A DNA stretch of 13,662 nt from Candidatus Pacebacteria bacterium UBA6188 (GCA_002422765.1 DITI01000047.1:1-13662); one strand, 5' to 3'. Numbered from the stretch's first letter, positions 5,213-13,662 are shown. A program made the numbers and translations. Notes: a model not told the origin generated them from the sequence alone.

Positions 5213-6082
5213 ATGTCAACCACACTCAAAGCCGCTTTGGCTTTACTAACTGCCACCTTTCTTTATAGTTTTTTTGGTGTCCTGACTCGCATCATGGGTT
5301 TTGAGTTACCGATCTACTATGCTAGTTTTACTAGAGATGTGGCCGGAGCTTTAATTCTTTTACTTCCACTTTATTTGTCAAAGAAATGGCAAAAAGTTGC
5401 CAAAAAAGATTGGCCTTGGTTGATCTTGAGAGCTAGCGGTGGAGTCTTAGGCTTCTTAGGCTCTTATTACTCTTTTTATTATCTGCCTCTAGGAACGGCT
5501 TACTTTATTTTTTATGGTGGTTCAACGATCTTTGGTTTTATTTCTGGAGCAATTTTATTTGGTGAAAAAGTGAGTCGCTTGGAAGCACTTTCTCTAGTCA
5601 TATCTCTTTTGGGTTTGATCTTACTCTACTCGGTGGGTGGGGTGTCTGCTGATTTGTTTAAATACATAGTGTGGGCATTTGTGGGTGGTATGGGCGCAGC
5701 GATCTGGAATACTTTTTCCAAGAAAATTTCTGGCACATATAGTGCTACTCAAGTAAATGGTTTGGATTTTGCCGTTTTTGCTGTATTGATGATGATCTTA
5801 TCCCTAATTCAAGGTGAGACTTGGGTTCTACCAGTTTTTAATTTTACTTGGCTAGCTAACCTGCTGTTTGTCATCATGTTTGTGGTGACTGGTCAGCTAA
5901 TGATCTTTGGCTTCAAACATTTGGATGCCCAAAAAGGCAGTCTAATTATGTTGCTGGAAGTGGTTTTTGGCGCAGTGATCGGCCTAATTTTTTACCAAGA
6001 GCACTTGGGCTTTGGAGCCTTGCTGGGAGGTTTGCTAATTTTGCTGGGGGCAGTTTTACCTCAATTGCACAAAAAAGCCTAA
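5213..6082 (+). CDS. EamA/DMT-superfamily transporter
   Basis: The 289-aa product has ten hydrophobic segments arranged as two repeats of five, the length and form of the EamA family (drug/metabolite transporter superfamily). The first half includes [20 protein letters not shown], an R-DV segment and an [20 protein letters not shown] loop-helix characteristic of EamA proteins. The second half repeats the layout with [22 protein letters not shown] near the end. The short tail HKKA is positively charged, consistent with a cytoplasmic C-terminus. The substrate cannot be read from sequence; relatives export amino acids, purines or other small metabolites. The ATG follows a tRNA by 25 nt with no clear ribosome binding site. 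The stop codon overlaps the stop of convergent gyrA by two bases (coding ends 6079-6082), leaving no room for a terminator between them. Confidence 0.88.
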   Translation: MSTTLKAALALLTATFLYSFFGVLTRIMGFELPIYYASFTRDVAGALILLLPLYLSKKWQKVAKKDWPWLILRASGGVLGFLGSYYSFYYLPLGTAYFIFYGGSTIFGFISGAILFGEKVSRLEALSLVISLLGLILLYSVGGVSADLFKYIVWAFVGGMGAAIWNTFSKKISGTYSATQVNGLDFAVFAVLMMILSLIQGETWVLPVFNFTWLANLLFVIMFVVTGQLMIFGFKHLDAQKGSLIMLLEVVFGAVIGLIFYQEHLGFGALLGGLLILLGAVLPQLHKKA

Positions 6083-8793
6083 TTTTTTTCGCTACCCTCT
6101 TCATCACCATCATCTAGAGTTAGGGCGACAGCTACTACTTGATCGCCATCACTCATTTTCATGAGAATAACTCCCTGAGTAGGTCTGGTTAAAGTGGGAA
6201 TTGAAGATTTGCTAATAGGCATCTTGATGGCCTTGCCTAATTTAGTGCTAATTACCACTTCTTTATTGAGGTCAGAAACCATTTTGGCTGAGGCGACTTT
6301 GCCGGTGCGTTTGGTGATTTCGGAAACCTTAACCCCTAGTCCAGAGCGTTTTTGCAAAGGATAGTTTTCCAAAGTAGTGCGTTTACCCATGCCGTTCTCG
6401 GTAATCAACAACAAGCTATTTTCTTTGAGCACTTCCTTTTTGTCTTCGAAGACTTCCACGCCAATAACTCGATCGCCACTATGTAGGGTAATACCTTTTA
6501 CTCCTTTGGTGTCACGTTGAGAAGATTTGACTTCCTCTTCACTAAAGCGAATCGATTTGCCTTCATGAGTAATCAGCATGATGTGATCGCGACCAGTGGT
6601 GATCTTGCCCCAGACCAGCTCATCGCCGTCGTTAAGAATAATGGCGACAATACCGCTCTGGCGGATATTATTGAAAAGTTTCAAAGCAGTCTTTTTGACG
6701 AGGCCATTTTTGGTGGCCAAGGTCACAAACTTGTCATGGTCTTTTTCTTGATCGACTACCAAGATGGACAATACTTTTTCTTCTGGTTTAAGATTGAGAA
6801 TGTTGACGATGGCGGTGCCTTTGGCTTGGCGACTGGCATCAGGAATCTCAAAAGCCTTCATCTCAAAGACGCGACCTTGACTAGTAAAGAGGAAAAGATT
6901 GTCGTGGGTGTTGCAGGTGACAATGCATTTAAGCACGTCTTCTGCCTTCATGTTCAAACCCTTGCTGCCCTTACCACCTCTAGATTGAGAGCGGAAGGCA
7001 TCTGGACTTAGGCGTTTGATATAGCCACTTTCAGTCAGAGTGATAACGGTTGATTCTTCGGCGATTAGGTCTTCTTCGTTGAATTCACCAATTTTACCCT
7101 TGATGACTTTGGTGCGACGCTCGTCGCCATAGATCTCGATCATTTCCTCTGTTTCGGAGACAATTTTACCCAAGATTTTCTGTGGATCATTGAGTAAATG
7201 AATTAAGATACCAATGGCTTCTTGAATGGCTTTGTATTCTTCTTCAATCTTCTGTCTTTCCAAAGCGGCCAAGCGCTTGAGTTGCATTTCTAGAATGGCG
7301 GTAGCTTGGATGTCACTTAGGCCAAACTTTTTCATCAAGGCATCATGAGCGGTAGGCGTATCTTTGGATTTCTTGATGGTTTCAATGACTTCATCAAGAT
7401 TGTTAAGGGCAATAATCAAACCTTCCAAGATGTGGGCGCGGTCGCGAGCTTCTTTAAGCTCACTTTGACTTCTGCGGACCACAACCAGTTGGCGGTGAAT
7501 AATGTACTCGCGTAAAACTTGGCGCAAAGTCATTAGAGAAGGCGTACCTTCGCTGTTGAGCGCCACCATGTTGAGTGAAAAACTACTCTGCAACTCAGAA
7601 TATTTAAAAAGCTTGTTGAGGAAGACATTGGGGCGAGCATCTTTTTTAAGCTCGATGGTAATCTGCATACCCTTGCGATCTGAATCATCACGCAGGTTAC
7701 GAATACCCATGATTTTTTTGTCGCGGACCAAATCAGCGATTTTCATCAGCAAGCGAGCTTTGTTGACCTGATAAGGTAACTCGGTAATGGCGATAATAAA
7801 CTGTTCTTTTTTGTTTTCTTCAATGCTAGCCTTACCACGGATAACGATACGACCTTTGCCAGTGCGGTAGGCTTCAGAGATGGCTTTTTGGTCGTAGATA
7901 ATACCTGAAGTTGGGAAATCTGGTCCCTTGATGTGCTCCATCAATTCTTCATGAGTGATTTCGCTTTCAAATTTGCCAGCCAGCTCACTAGGATTGGCAG
8001 CCAAAATATCATTAATACATTTGGAATCACTACTGAGTTTTTCTTCACCAATTTCGATGGTATTGGAGGTAGTAGCTTTGCCTTTGTTGACCATGGCAAT
8101 CGCTGCCTGACAAACTTCAACCAAGTTATGAGGTGGAATCTTGGTGGCCATACCAACGGCGATACCCTCAGAACCCATGAGCAGGAAGTTTGGCAATCTA
8201 GTAGGTAGAACAGTTGGTTCTTTGGTGGAGCCATCAAAGTTGTCAACGAAGTCAACGGTGTTTTTGTTAATGTCAGCCAAAAGCTCTTGGGTGATCTTGG
8301 CACTGCGAGCTTCAGTGTAACGCATGGCAGCTGGTGAATCGCCATCGATCGAACCAAAGTTACCTTGACCATCAATCAATGGATAACGCATGCTAAATTC
8401 CTGCGCTAAGCGCACTAGAGCCATGTAAACAGCACTATCGCCGTGGGGATGATATCTACCAAGCACGTCACCAACAATACGAGCAGATTTCTTGTAGGGA
8501 GTGTTGTAGTGAATGCCGGATTTGAACATGGAATAAAGAATGCGACGGTGGACTGGCTTAAGGCCGTCACGCACGTCAGGCAGAGCACGAGAAACAATCA
8601 CACTCATCGCATAATCGAGGTAGGATTTTTCCATTTCGTTGACGATGGAGGTGTGTTTGAGTTTGCCATAAGCGCTGTCTTCGATGGTGCCAATTTTGGA
8701 TTCTAGTTCTTCTTCACTCAATTCTTCTAAAGGACTATTTTCCAATTCTTCAATGCTGATCTTGGGCTCCTGATTTTTGTTCTCTTCTGACAT
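6079..8793 (-). CDS. gyrA: DNA gyrase subunit A
   Basis: The 904-aa product is the DNA-cleaving subunit of gyrase, which introduces negative supercoils with GyrB. After an acidic extension (about 1-42) come [23 protein letters not shown] (58-80), the HPHGDSAVY segment (115-123), and the catalytic tyrosine Y159 with R158 in [10 protein letters not shown]. The coiled-coil and C-gate region runs to about 560, followed by a beta-pinwheel domain beginning near EEDLIAEE (573-580). The GyrA box QSRGGKG (603-609) separates it from the ParC/topoisomerase IV subunit. The C-terminus is acidic ([11 protein letters not shown]). Two oddities: M124 occupies the position of E. coli D87, a quinolone-contact residue, and an extra Ser/Thr/Glu/Lys-rich stretch at about 237-278 precedes the conserved GPDFPT. 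The gene is last in the gyrB-ppaC-gyrA series, 146 nt after ppaC, and has only a weak ribosome binding site. Confidence 0.97.
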   Translation of the reverse strand: MSEENKNQEPKISIEELENSPLEELSEEELESKIGTIEDSAYGKLKHTSIVNEMEKSYLDYAMSVIVSRALPDVRDGLKPVHRRILYSMFKSGIHYNTPYKKSARIVGDVLGRYHPHGDSAVYMALVRLAQEFSMRYPLIDGQGNFGSIDGDSPAAMRYTEARSAKITQELLADINKNTVDFVDNFDGSTKEPTVLPTRLPNFLLMGSEGIAVGMATKIPPHNLVEVCQAAIAMVNKGKATTSNTIEIGEEKLSSDSKCINDILAANPSELAGKFESEITHEELMEHIKGPDFPTSGIIYDQKAISEAYRTGKGRIVIRGKASIEENKKEQFIIAITELPYQVNKARLLMKIADLVRDKKIMGIRNLRDDSDRKGMQITIELKKDARPNVFLNKLFKYSELQSSFSLNMVALNSEGTPSLMTLRQVLREYIIHRQLVVVRRSQSELKEARDRAHILEGLIIALNNLDEVIETIKKSKDTPTAHDALMKKFGLSDIQATAILEMQLKRLAALERQKIEEEYKAIQEAIGILIHLLNDPQKILGKIVSETEEMIEIYGDERRTKVIKGKIGEFNEEDLIAEESTVITLTESGYIKRLSPDAFRSQSRGGKGSKGLNMKAEDVLKCIVTCNTHDNLFLFTSQGRVFEMKAFEIPDASRQAKGTAIVNILNLKPEEKVLSILVVDQEKDHDKFVTLATKNGLVKKTALKLFNNIRQSGIVAIILNDGDELVWGKITTGRDHIMLITHEGKSIRFSEEEVKSSQRDTKGVKGITLHSGDRVIGVEVFEDKKEVLKENSLLLITENGMGKRTTLENYPLQKRSGLGVKVSEITKRTGKVASAKMVSDLNKEVVISTKLGKAIKMPISKSSIPTLTRPTQGVILMKMSDGDQVVAVALTLDDGDEEGSEKN

Positions 8794-8939
8794 ATTGCTT
8801 TACTTTTAGATATATTATTTAATATTTTGATTAGTTTAATTGATTGCTGTCATAAATAGATTGATGTTTCAATCAAAATATTTAAAGCGCTCATTTAGCA
8901 AACAATCCTCTACTCTGCTAAATAGCTTAACCATCCTTT
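8794..8939. other. ppaC-gyrA spacer with inverted repeats
   Basis: This AT-rich spacer probably carries a gyrA promoter, but I cannot single out a convincing pair of boxes. ATTTAGCA (8893-8900) and TGCTAAAT (8916-8923) are exact reverse complements with a 15-nt spacer. They share the TTTAGCA...TGCTAAA core with the palindrome at 3241-3269 near the recombinase. A shorter repeat, GATTGA/TCAATC with a 4-nt loop, lies at 8859-8874. No T-tract follows either, so transcription may continue from ppaC into gyrA. Confidence 0.45.
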
Positions 8940-9884
8940 TTAACTCAAAGCCTTTTCAATGGGTGGTGCAATTTCTTTCTTGCGAGAAAGTTTGGCCCCA
9001 ATATCTAAGACGTTGTTTTGCACTGTTCCACCAAAAGCTTGACTGGCAACTTGAGCAGCTGCTTCATCAAGGACCAAGAGTTTAGTATTTACTTTGAGAA
9101 TGTCAGTAATCGCGACAAAGATTAAGTCGACTTGAAGTTCGTTTTGAACCTGACGCATTGCGTCAAGCAAGCAGTCTTTTTTCTCGCTGATGATCTTTTC
9201 TTGCTCAACGGTTTCCAGTTGATCAATCATGACTTTCTTGCCACCAAAGTCAAAGACCTTGTAATCATTTTTGACAATCTCTTCACAACTGAGTTTACTC
9301 ACGTCAGACTTGGCCTTGAAAATTTCTAAGGTGAAGGTTTCAACATCAGTAATTTGAGCGAGTTCTGCCAACCAAGTAGCCATTTCTTTGTCCTTGGGAG
9401 TGCAGGTGGGTGATTTAAAACCAACCGTGTCGGACAAAATAGCGGCCAACATCAGACTGGCTAATTTCTGGTCGGGAGTGAAGTCATTTTTCTTCATCAT
9501 GAAGGCAATGATAGTGTTAGAAGAGCCCCAGGTTTTGAAAGTAAGGAAAATAGGTTGGTTAAAATTGAGCTTGGCTTTATGATGATCGACAATTTCGACA
9601 ATTTGCTCAGGGTTAAGTCCCACTAAGCGTTGATCTTCTTCATTGTGGTCGACCAAAATTACTTGGTCATCGCTTTGAATTTGCTCAGCACTTAAAATAG
9701 CTGGCGCAGTCATTCCAAATTTATCCATGAGGAATTGGGTTTCTGGATTAATCTCTCCAGTAATAGCTGCTTCTGGATTGCTGTAGGAGAAGCAGTCGAC
9801 GCCTCGGTAAAGACTGGCAAGAGCCATGGCGGCGACAACGGAGTCAGTGTCTGGTTTGAGGTGGCCAATGATATAAGTTTTCAT
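8940..9884 (-). CDS. ppaC: Manganese-dependent (family II) inorganic pyrophosphatase
   Basis: The 314-aa product hydrolyses pyrophosphate to phosphate in the cytoplasm, pulling nucleic-acid synthesis forward. It is a DHH-superfamily enzyme with the family II motifs in order: GHLKPDTDS (7-15, metal ligands H8, D12, D14), ILVDHNE (D79), the DHH signature VDHHK (D100, H101), WGSSNT (119-124), ILSDTVGFKSPT (D152) and the C-terminal substrate-binding SRKKEI (300-305). Length fits the roughly 310 aa of the family. Two changes from the usual motifs are K in place of N in GHxNPDTD and E in place of Q in SRKKQ; the metal ligands are intact. The start at 9884 has AGAAAGG 5 nt upstream. The gene lies 17 nt after gyrB in the same direction, so cotranscription is likely. 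Confidence 0.92.
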   Translation of the reverse strand: MKTYIIGHLKPDTDSVVAAMALASLYRGVDCFSYSNPEAAITGEINPETQFLMDKFGMTAPAILSAEQIQSDDQVILVDHNEEDQRLVGLNPEQIVEIVDHHKAKLNFNQPIFLTFKTWGSSNTIIAFMMKKNDFTPDQKLASLMLAAILSDTVGFKSPTCTPKDKEMATWLAELAQITDVETFTLEIFKAKSDVSKLSCEEIVKNDYKVFDFGGKKVMIDQLETVEQEKIISEKKDCLLDAMRQVQNELQVDLIFVAITDILKVNTKLLVLDEAAAQVASQAFGGTVQNNVLDIGAKLSRKKEIAPPIEKALS

Positions 9885-9901
9885 TTTTTCCTTTCTTGCC
9901 T

Positions 9902-11959
9902 TTAAACATCTAATGAAGCCTGGGCGGCTCGGCTTTGAATAAATTTCTTGCGTGGAGCAACTTCATCCCCCATCAAGACCGAAAAAGCATCGTCAGATTT
10001 AGCGGCGTCTTCGATAGTGATTTTCTTGAGGATGCGAGTCTTTGGGTCCATGGTAGTGTTCCAGAGTTGCTCTGGATTCATTTCACCTAAACCTTTGTAT
10101 CTTTGTACGCCAATTTTTCCATTTGGGTCTTTGGCTTGAATGTCGGCAACCATCTTGTCTTTATCAGCGTCGTCATAGACATATTTTTCTTCTTTGCCGT
10201 AGGCGATTTTGTATAAAGGTGGCATAGCCACGTAAAGATAGCCAGCTTCAACCAATTGTCTCAAGTGACGGAAAAAGAAAGTTAAACCTAAAGTGGTAAT
10301 ATGCTCGCCATCCACGTCAGCGTCATTCATGAGAATAATGCGGTGATAGCGTAATTTTTCTAGATTGAAGCTGTCACCAATGCCACAACCCAAGGCAACC
10401 ACTAGGTTTTTGAGTTCTTCAGAAGCGACGATTTTGTCTAGACGAGCACGTTCGGTATTGAGTATTTTGCCACGTAGCGGAAAGATAGCCTGAAATTTAC
10501 GGTCTCTGCCCTGCTTGGCAGAGCCACCGGCTGAATCACCCTCAACGATGTAAATTTCACTTTCAGCAGCAACTCGAGATTGACAGTCGGCTAGTTTGCC
10601 TGGCAAGGAAACGCCTTCAAAGAAGCCTTTGCGAATAACTGCGTCTTTGGCTGCGCGAGCCGCGAGGCGAGCGCGAGCAGACAACATGATTTTATCAATG
10701 ATGGCGCGGGCGACCTTGGGATTTTCTTCAAGGAAGGTGGCAAAGCCATCTTTAAAAACTTGGTAAACAGCGGTTTGAGCCTCGGCGTTATTGAGCTTGG
10801 CCTTGGTTTGTGATTCAAATTGCAAGTCATTGGCTGGCATTTTGACAAAAACGACGGCGGTTAAACCTTCGCGAAGATCATCAGCGACAAAACTTTCTTT
10901 TTCTTTGATCAAGCCATTCTTCTCAGCGTATTCGCGCACTACTCTACCCAAGGCTAAGCGGAAACCTTGAACATGGGTACCGCCATCTGGAGTGTGAATA
11001 ACGTTGACATAGCTTTCAGTGTGTTCATTGTAGGTGTCGTTGTATTGGAGGGCTAGTTCGATGCCGATATTTTTTTGGGTATCTGGATCTTGCCAGTCGT
11101 TAGCGACATAAAAAACCTTATGTAGGGATTTGCGAGACATGTTGAGGTGTTCAACTAGAGAACGGATGCCGCCTTCAAAGTAAAAGTGCTGCTCAATGTC
11201 TTCCAGGAGGTCAAAGAATTGGAAATAAATGCCAGCCATGAGGTAGGCACGATCTTTGACGATGGAGACCATTTGTTTGTGGCTGTATTCAACAGTTGAA
11301 AAGATAGTTGGATCAACAACAAACTGCACCATTGAGCCAGATTCGTATTTGATGAAGGAGCCCGCTTGTTCACTAAATCTAGTAATTACTTCTTCTTCAC
11401 TAATTTCTTTGACTGGAGCAGCAGGGATACCGCGCGAGTGACTTTGGTAAAAATATTTACCACCTCTTTTGACGGTTACTTGCATCAAGCTGGACAAGGC
11501 ATTGACGGCGGAGGAGCCAATACCGTGCAGACCACCAGAGGCCTTGTAAGCGGTTTCTTCAAATTTACCTCCAGCATGGAGTTTAGTCATGACTAATTCC
11601 ATAGCGGAAACTCCCGATTCATGGATGTCGGTAGGAATACCGCGACCGTTATCAACGACAGTGATAACTTGTTGACCCATTTCTTTGAGGTCAGCTTTTT
11701 TATTTTTGTTGTTGGGGTGTTTTTCGAATAATTGGCGATGTTGGTCGTTGGTGGCACTACGGAAAAGTTGAACAGTTTTACCAAAACCAGCAATGGCCTC
11801 GTCTACGGAGTTGTCTAAAATTTCTTTGACTAAATGATGAAGACCCTTGATATCGGTGGAGCCGATGTACATACCAGGACGCTTGCGGACTGGTTCCAAG
11901 CCCTCGAGAACTTTAATTTGTGAGGCTTGGTAGTTTTTTAAATCATTGCTAGTGGCCAT
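9902..11959 (-). CDS. gyrB: DNA gyrase subunit B
   Basis: The 685-aa product is the ATPase and metal-binding subunit of gyrase. The GHKL ATPase domain shows KRPGMYIG (26-33), EILDNSVDEA with E46 and N50, DNGRGIP (103-109), LHAGGKF (128-133) and the lid GGLHGIGSSAVNALS (142-156). The transducer domain carries the ATP-contacting lysine in QTKAKLN (K386). The TOPRIM domain has EGDSAGGSAKQGRDR (473-487), FPLRGKILN and the metal-binding DADVD (546-550). QRYKGLGEMNPEQLW (619-633) and the RKKFIQSRA end (670-678) complete a bacterial GyrB without the E. coli insertion near the C-terminus. Unusual points are an insertion of about 30 mostly polar residues (66-95) in the ATPase domain and MNDADVDGEH where MTDADVDG(S/A)H is usual. 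The ATG is preceded by GGGA only. Confidence 0.97.
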   Translation of the reverse strand: MATSNDLKNYQASQIKVLEGLEPVRKRPGMYIGSTDIKGLHHLVKEILDNSVDEAIAGFGKTVQLFRSATNDQHRQLFEKHPNNKNKKADLKEMGQQVITVVDNGRGIPTDIHESGVSAMELVMTKLHAGGKFEETAYKASGGLHGIGSSAVNALSSLMQVTVKRGGKYFYQSHSRGIPAAPVKEISEEEVITRFSEQAGSFIKYESGSMVQFVVDPTIFSTVEYSHKQMVSIVKDRAYLMAGIYFQFFDLLEDIEQHFYFEGGIRSLVEHLNMSRKSLHKVFYVANDWQDPDTQKNIGIELALQYNDTYNEHTESYVNVIHTPDGGTHVQGFRLALGRVVREYAEKNGLIKEKESFVADDLREGLTAVVFVKMPANDLQFESQTKAKLNNAEAQTAVYQVFKDGFATFLEENPKVARAIIDKIMLSARARLAARAAKDAVIRKGFFEGVSLPGKLADCQSRVAAESEIYIVEGDSAGGSAKQGRDRKFQAIFPLRGKILNTERARLDKIVASEELKNLVVALGCGIGDSFNLEKLRYHRIILMNDADVDGEHITTLGLTFFFRHLRQLVEAGYLYVAMPPLYKIAYGKEEKYVYDDADKDKMVADIQAKDPNGKIGVQRYKGLGEMNPEQLWNTTMDPKTRILKKITIEDAAKSDDAFSVLMGDEVAPRKKFIQSRAAQASLDV

Positions 11960-11974
11960 ATTTTTCCCGATTTC

Positions 11975-12003
11975 TTTTATTCAAGAAACCTGTTGTATCA
12001 CAA
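11975..12003 (-). promoter_or_regulatory. Candidate gyrB promoter
   Basis: On the minus strand TTGTGA (12003-11998) and ATAAAA (11980-11975) are separated by 17 bp, about 15 nt before the gyrB ATG. The -35 box lies inside a small palindrome, TTGT-GAT-ACAA (12003-11993). A terminator just upstream makes an own promoter for gyrB likely; the exact boxes are uncertain. Confidence 0.4.
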
Positions 12004-12013
12004 TTCTCCTTTG

Positions 12014-12055
12014 AAAAAAAGGGCTTGTTTTTCCTGTTAAACTATGAAAAAAGCC
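12014..12055 (-). terminator. Rho-independent terminator after holB
   Basis: On the minus strand GGCTTTTTTC (12055-12046) pairs with GGAAAAACAAGCC (12034-12022), with one bulged base, and the hairpin is followed by seven T (12020-12014). It lies about 20 nt after the holB stop and separates holB from gyrB. Confidence 0.65.
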
Positions 12056-12076
12056 GTTTTTGACCCATTTAGAGGC

Positions 12077-12745
12077 TTAGTTTGCCAGAGTCACCAGATT
12101 GAAAAAACAGTTTTCTAGAACTAGTTGCACATTTTGGTTGCGATTTAAATCTTGATAAGCTTGAAGGAGAATTTGTTTTTGCTTGGCGGAAGTGCTAGTT
12201 CTGTCAATTGAGCTGGAGATGAATTGCAGAGCTTGTTCGCGATCTTTATATTTTTCACCAAGAGCGATCGCTTGCGCATAATTGATCGGCCAACTTGTCT
12301 CTGTATCTTCCTCTACAAAGCCATCTGTTGAATGAATTTTACCTTCCAAAGAAACAGTTAGGCAGCGTGAAGTGATGGTTTCTAGTAATTTTTCCTTTTG
12401 ACTCACGAGTAGCAAAATGAGGGTATCTCGAGGGCTTTCTTCGATGATTTTCAAAGCGGCATTTTGAGCTGGGTCACCAGCACTGTCGAAGTTACACAAA
12501 ATAAAAGCTCTTTTGACCCCGCCACTAAAGCCGGCGCTGTACTGGGCTTCAGCCTGGATGTTTCGAACCTCTTCGATGGGAAAATTAGCACATTCTTGGT
12601 TGAAAAAAATCAAGTTTTGACTTGAGTTGAAATCTGGTTTTTCTTGCAAGTAGTCTTTGATCAGTTCTTTGACCTGCTCCAGAGATTCTTGGGAGTTGAG
12701 TGTTTTTGGTAAAAGTAGAATTTCACTGGTGAAAAATGTTGGCAT
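12077..12745 (-). CDS. holB: DNA polymerase III delta-prime-like clamp-loader subunit
   Basis: The 222-aa product resembles the AAA+ part of clamp-loader delta-prime subunits, which help load the sliding clamp during replication. Visible family features are FPIEEVRNIQAEAQ (55-68, the segment after the Walker A region in homologues), a Walker B-like strand KRAFILCNFDSA (78-89), NAALKIIEESPRDTLILLLVSQ (95-116, the sensor 1 region) and the SRC motif TITSRCL (123-129). No P-loop and no zinc-finger cysteine cluster is present. Delta-prime usually does not bind ATP, but at 222 aa the protein is much shorter than the common 300-330 aa and lacks most of the C-terminal collar domain. The ATG has no ribosome binding site and lies about 10 nt after a TATAAT, suggesting a leaderless transcript. 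It diverges from pilB and is terminated before gyrB. Confidence 0.8.
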   Translation of the reverse strand: MPTFFTSEILLLPKTLNSQESLEQVKELIKDYLQEKPDFNSSQNLIFFNQECANFPIEEVRNIQAEAQYSAGFSGGVKRAFILCNFDSAGDPAQNAALKIIEESPRDTLILLLVSQKEKLLETITSRCLTVSLEGKIHSTDGFVEEDTETSWPINYAQAIALGEKYKDREQALQFISSSIDRTSTSAKQKQILLQAYQDLNRNQNVQLVLENCFFNLVTLAN

Positions 12746-12755
12746 TTATGCCATC

Positions 12756-12763
12756 ATTATAAA
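12756..12763. promoter_or_regulatory. Overlapping divergent -10 elements for holB and pilB
   Basis: The 27-nt gap between the two start codons contains ATTATAAA. Read on the minus strand it gives TATAAT (12761-12756), and on the plus strand TATAAA (12758-12763). The expected transcription starts fall within a few nt of the ATG at 12745 and the ATG at 12773. Neither gene has a Shine-Dalgarno sequence. No good -35 box is seen on either side. Confidence 0.5.
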
Positions 12764-12772
12764 GCATTAGTT

Positions 12773-13662
12773 ATGTTAGCTGCCCAACAAGATCCTCAAG
12801 CGACGACTTTTATTCCTACCAATTCTTTTTTGGATGTGCTTTTTTCGAATCAGCAACTCAGCGCTGTTCAGATTGAAGCTTTACGCAGTGAGGCTCTTAG
12901 CACTGGCAAATCTTACGAGGAGCTAATTAAGGCTGAAGATCTACTCACTGAAGCAGTGATTAACCAAGCCAAGGCGGAATATAATCATTTGGGTTATATT
13001 GATTTAACTCAAGTGGGCATTAATCCAGAGGCTTTGGGCTTGTTAGATGAGTCGATTGCCAAGCGTTATAAAGTTTTACCTTTTGCTATTGATAAAGAGA
13101 ATAACTTGCTCAAGGTGGCTATGCTAGACCCCTTGAATCTCACGGTGATTGAATTTTTGAAGCAAAAGGCTAACTCCAATGTAGAGGCTTATTACGCCGA
13201 CACCGAGGTTTTGGAACGCTTGATTGTGGATCGTTATTCGCAAAATCTTTCTACGGAAGTCGATGAAGCTTTAAAAACCACTAGTCAGTTTCAGCGTAGC
13301 ACCAATCAAGGTGTAGCAATCAACAATTCTGGTCAAATTTTGCGTGATGCTCCTATCAATCGTATTGTTGAAAATATTTTGGATTTTGCCATGAGTTCTC
13401 GTGCTTCTGATGTACACATCGAGCCACAAACCAACAACATTAGAGTGCGTTACAGAATTGATGGTATTTTGGTGGAAAAATTGGTTTTACCAAAGAATGT
13501 TCATGAGGCCGTAATTTCGAGAATCAAAATCATGTCTAACTTGAAAATTGATGAAAAGCGTTTACCTCAGGATGGTCGTTTTAATTATGTTTCTGCTGGT
13601 AAGGAAGTGGATTTGCGTATCTCTACCCTGCCCACAGTCCATGGCGAAAAAATCGTGATGAG
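12773..13662 (+). CDS. pilB: Type IV pilus assembly ATPase PilB / GspE family (3' end outside window)
   Basis: The first 296 residues of a secretion-type ATPase that powers pilus extension from the cytoplasmic face of the membrane. Residues about 30-150 fit the GspE/MshE N-terminal domain (YNHLGYIDL at 70-78, then AKRYKVLPFAIDKENNLLKVAMLDP at 96-120). The start of the catalytic region contains DAPINRIVENIL (192-203), SSRASDVHIEPQ (208-219), VRYRIDGIL (225-233), SRIKIMSNLKIDEKRLPQDGRF (249-270) and the LRIS(T/S)LPTVHGEKIVM stretch at the window edge. The Walker A and B motifs lie beyond the window, so ATPase activity cannot be confirmed here. Type IV pili are common in Patescibacteria, where they are thought to serve attachment or DNA uptake. 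The ATG at 12773 has no ribosome binding site and is close to a -10 element. Confidence 0.92.
   Translation, partial: MLAAQQDPQATTFIPTNSFLDVLFSNQQLSAVQIEALRSEALSTGKSYEELIKAEDLLTEAVINQAKAEYNHLGYIDLTQVGINPEALGLLDESIAKRYKVLPFAIDKENNLLKVAMLDPLNLTVIEFLKQKANSNVEAYYADTEVLERLIVDRYSQNLSTEVDEALKTTSQFQRSTNQGVAINNSGQILRDAPINRIVENILDFAMSSRASDVHIEPQTNNIRVRYRIDGILVEKLVLPKNVHEAVISRIKIMSNLKIDEKRLPQDGRFNYVSAGKEVDLRISTLPTVHGEKIVM

Noticed and set aside
1..13662. CRISPR array or a recognisable defence or toxin-antitoxin system
   Set aside because: No regularly spaced direct repeats and no genes of those families are visible.

Overview
The window is bacterial, about 40-45% G+C, and most likely from a Candidate Phyla Radiation (Patescibacteria) genome, possibly Microgenomates-like. 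That placement is an inference. It rests on compact genes, a reduced delta-prime-like clamp-loader subunit, a shortened YebC, a small TPR protein and the general character of the proteins, and no marker was compared against a database. Nine complete genes end in TAA or TAG, none in TGA. The long reading frames contain no in-frame TGA, so the standard bacterial code fits and the TGA=Gly code of Gracilibacteria/Absconditabacteria is excluded.

Layout. Positions 1-308 (minus) hold the start of a TPR protein. It diverges from yebC (424-963), which overlaps a polytopic membrane protein gene (953-1720) closed by a long bidirectional terminator. Positions 1782-3386 hold no credible gene but several palindromes and hairpins. 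A Xer-type tyrosine recombinase follows (3387-4328). Next is a short G+C-rich single-gene segment (about 4350-4910) carrying a predicted lipoprotein on the minus strand, bounded by a 12-bp inverted repeat. Then come tRNA-Ala(GGC) at 5114-5187 and an EamA-type transporter (5213-6082).

From 6079 to 12745 the minus strand is a DNA-topology and replication block. In transcription order it is holB-like delta-prime, gyrB, ppaC (family II pyrophosphatase) and gyrA. A terminator lies between holB and gyrB, gyrB and ppaC are 17 nt apart, and gyrA sits behind a 146-nt gap. GyrB and GyrA together form DNA gyrase. The pyrophosphatase removes the pyrophosphate made in DNA and RNA synthesis, so its place between the subunits is metabolically sensible. 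Divergent from holB is the start of pilB (12773 to the window end), the type IV pilus assembly ATPase.

The region most worth a second look is 1782-5113. It combines a long gene-less stretch, a loxP/dif-like palindrome, a second palindrome close to the recombinase gene, a possible attenuator, and a compositionally distinct lipoprotein cassette with terminal inverted repeats next to a tRNA gene. Other notable points are a YebC that lacks its inserted domain, insertions in both gyrase subunits, a methionine at the quinolone-contact position of GyrA, and a 27-nt divergent holB/pilB promoter that looks leaderless in both directions. I did not find a complete recognisable defence or other multi-gene system.
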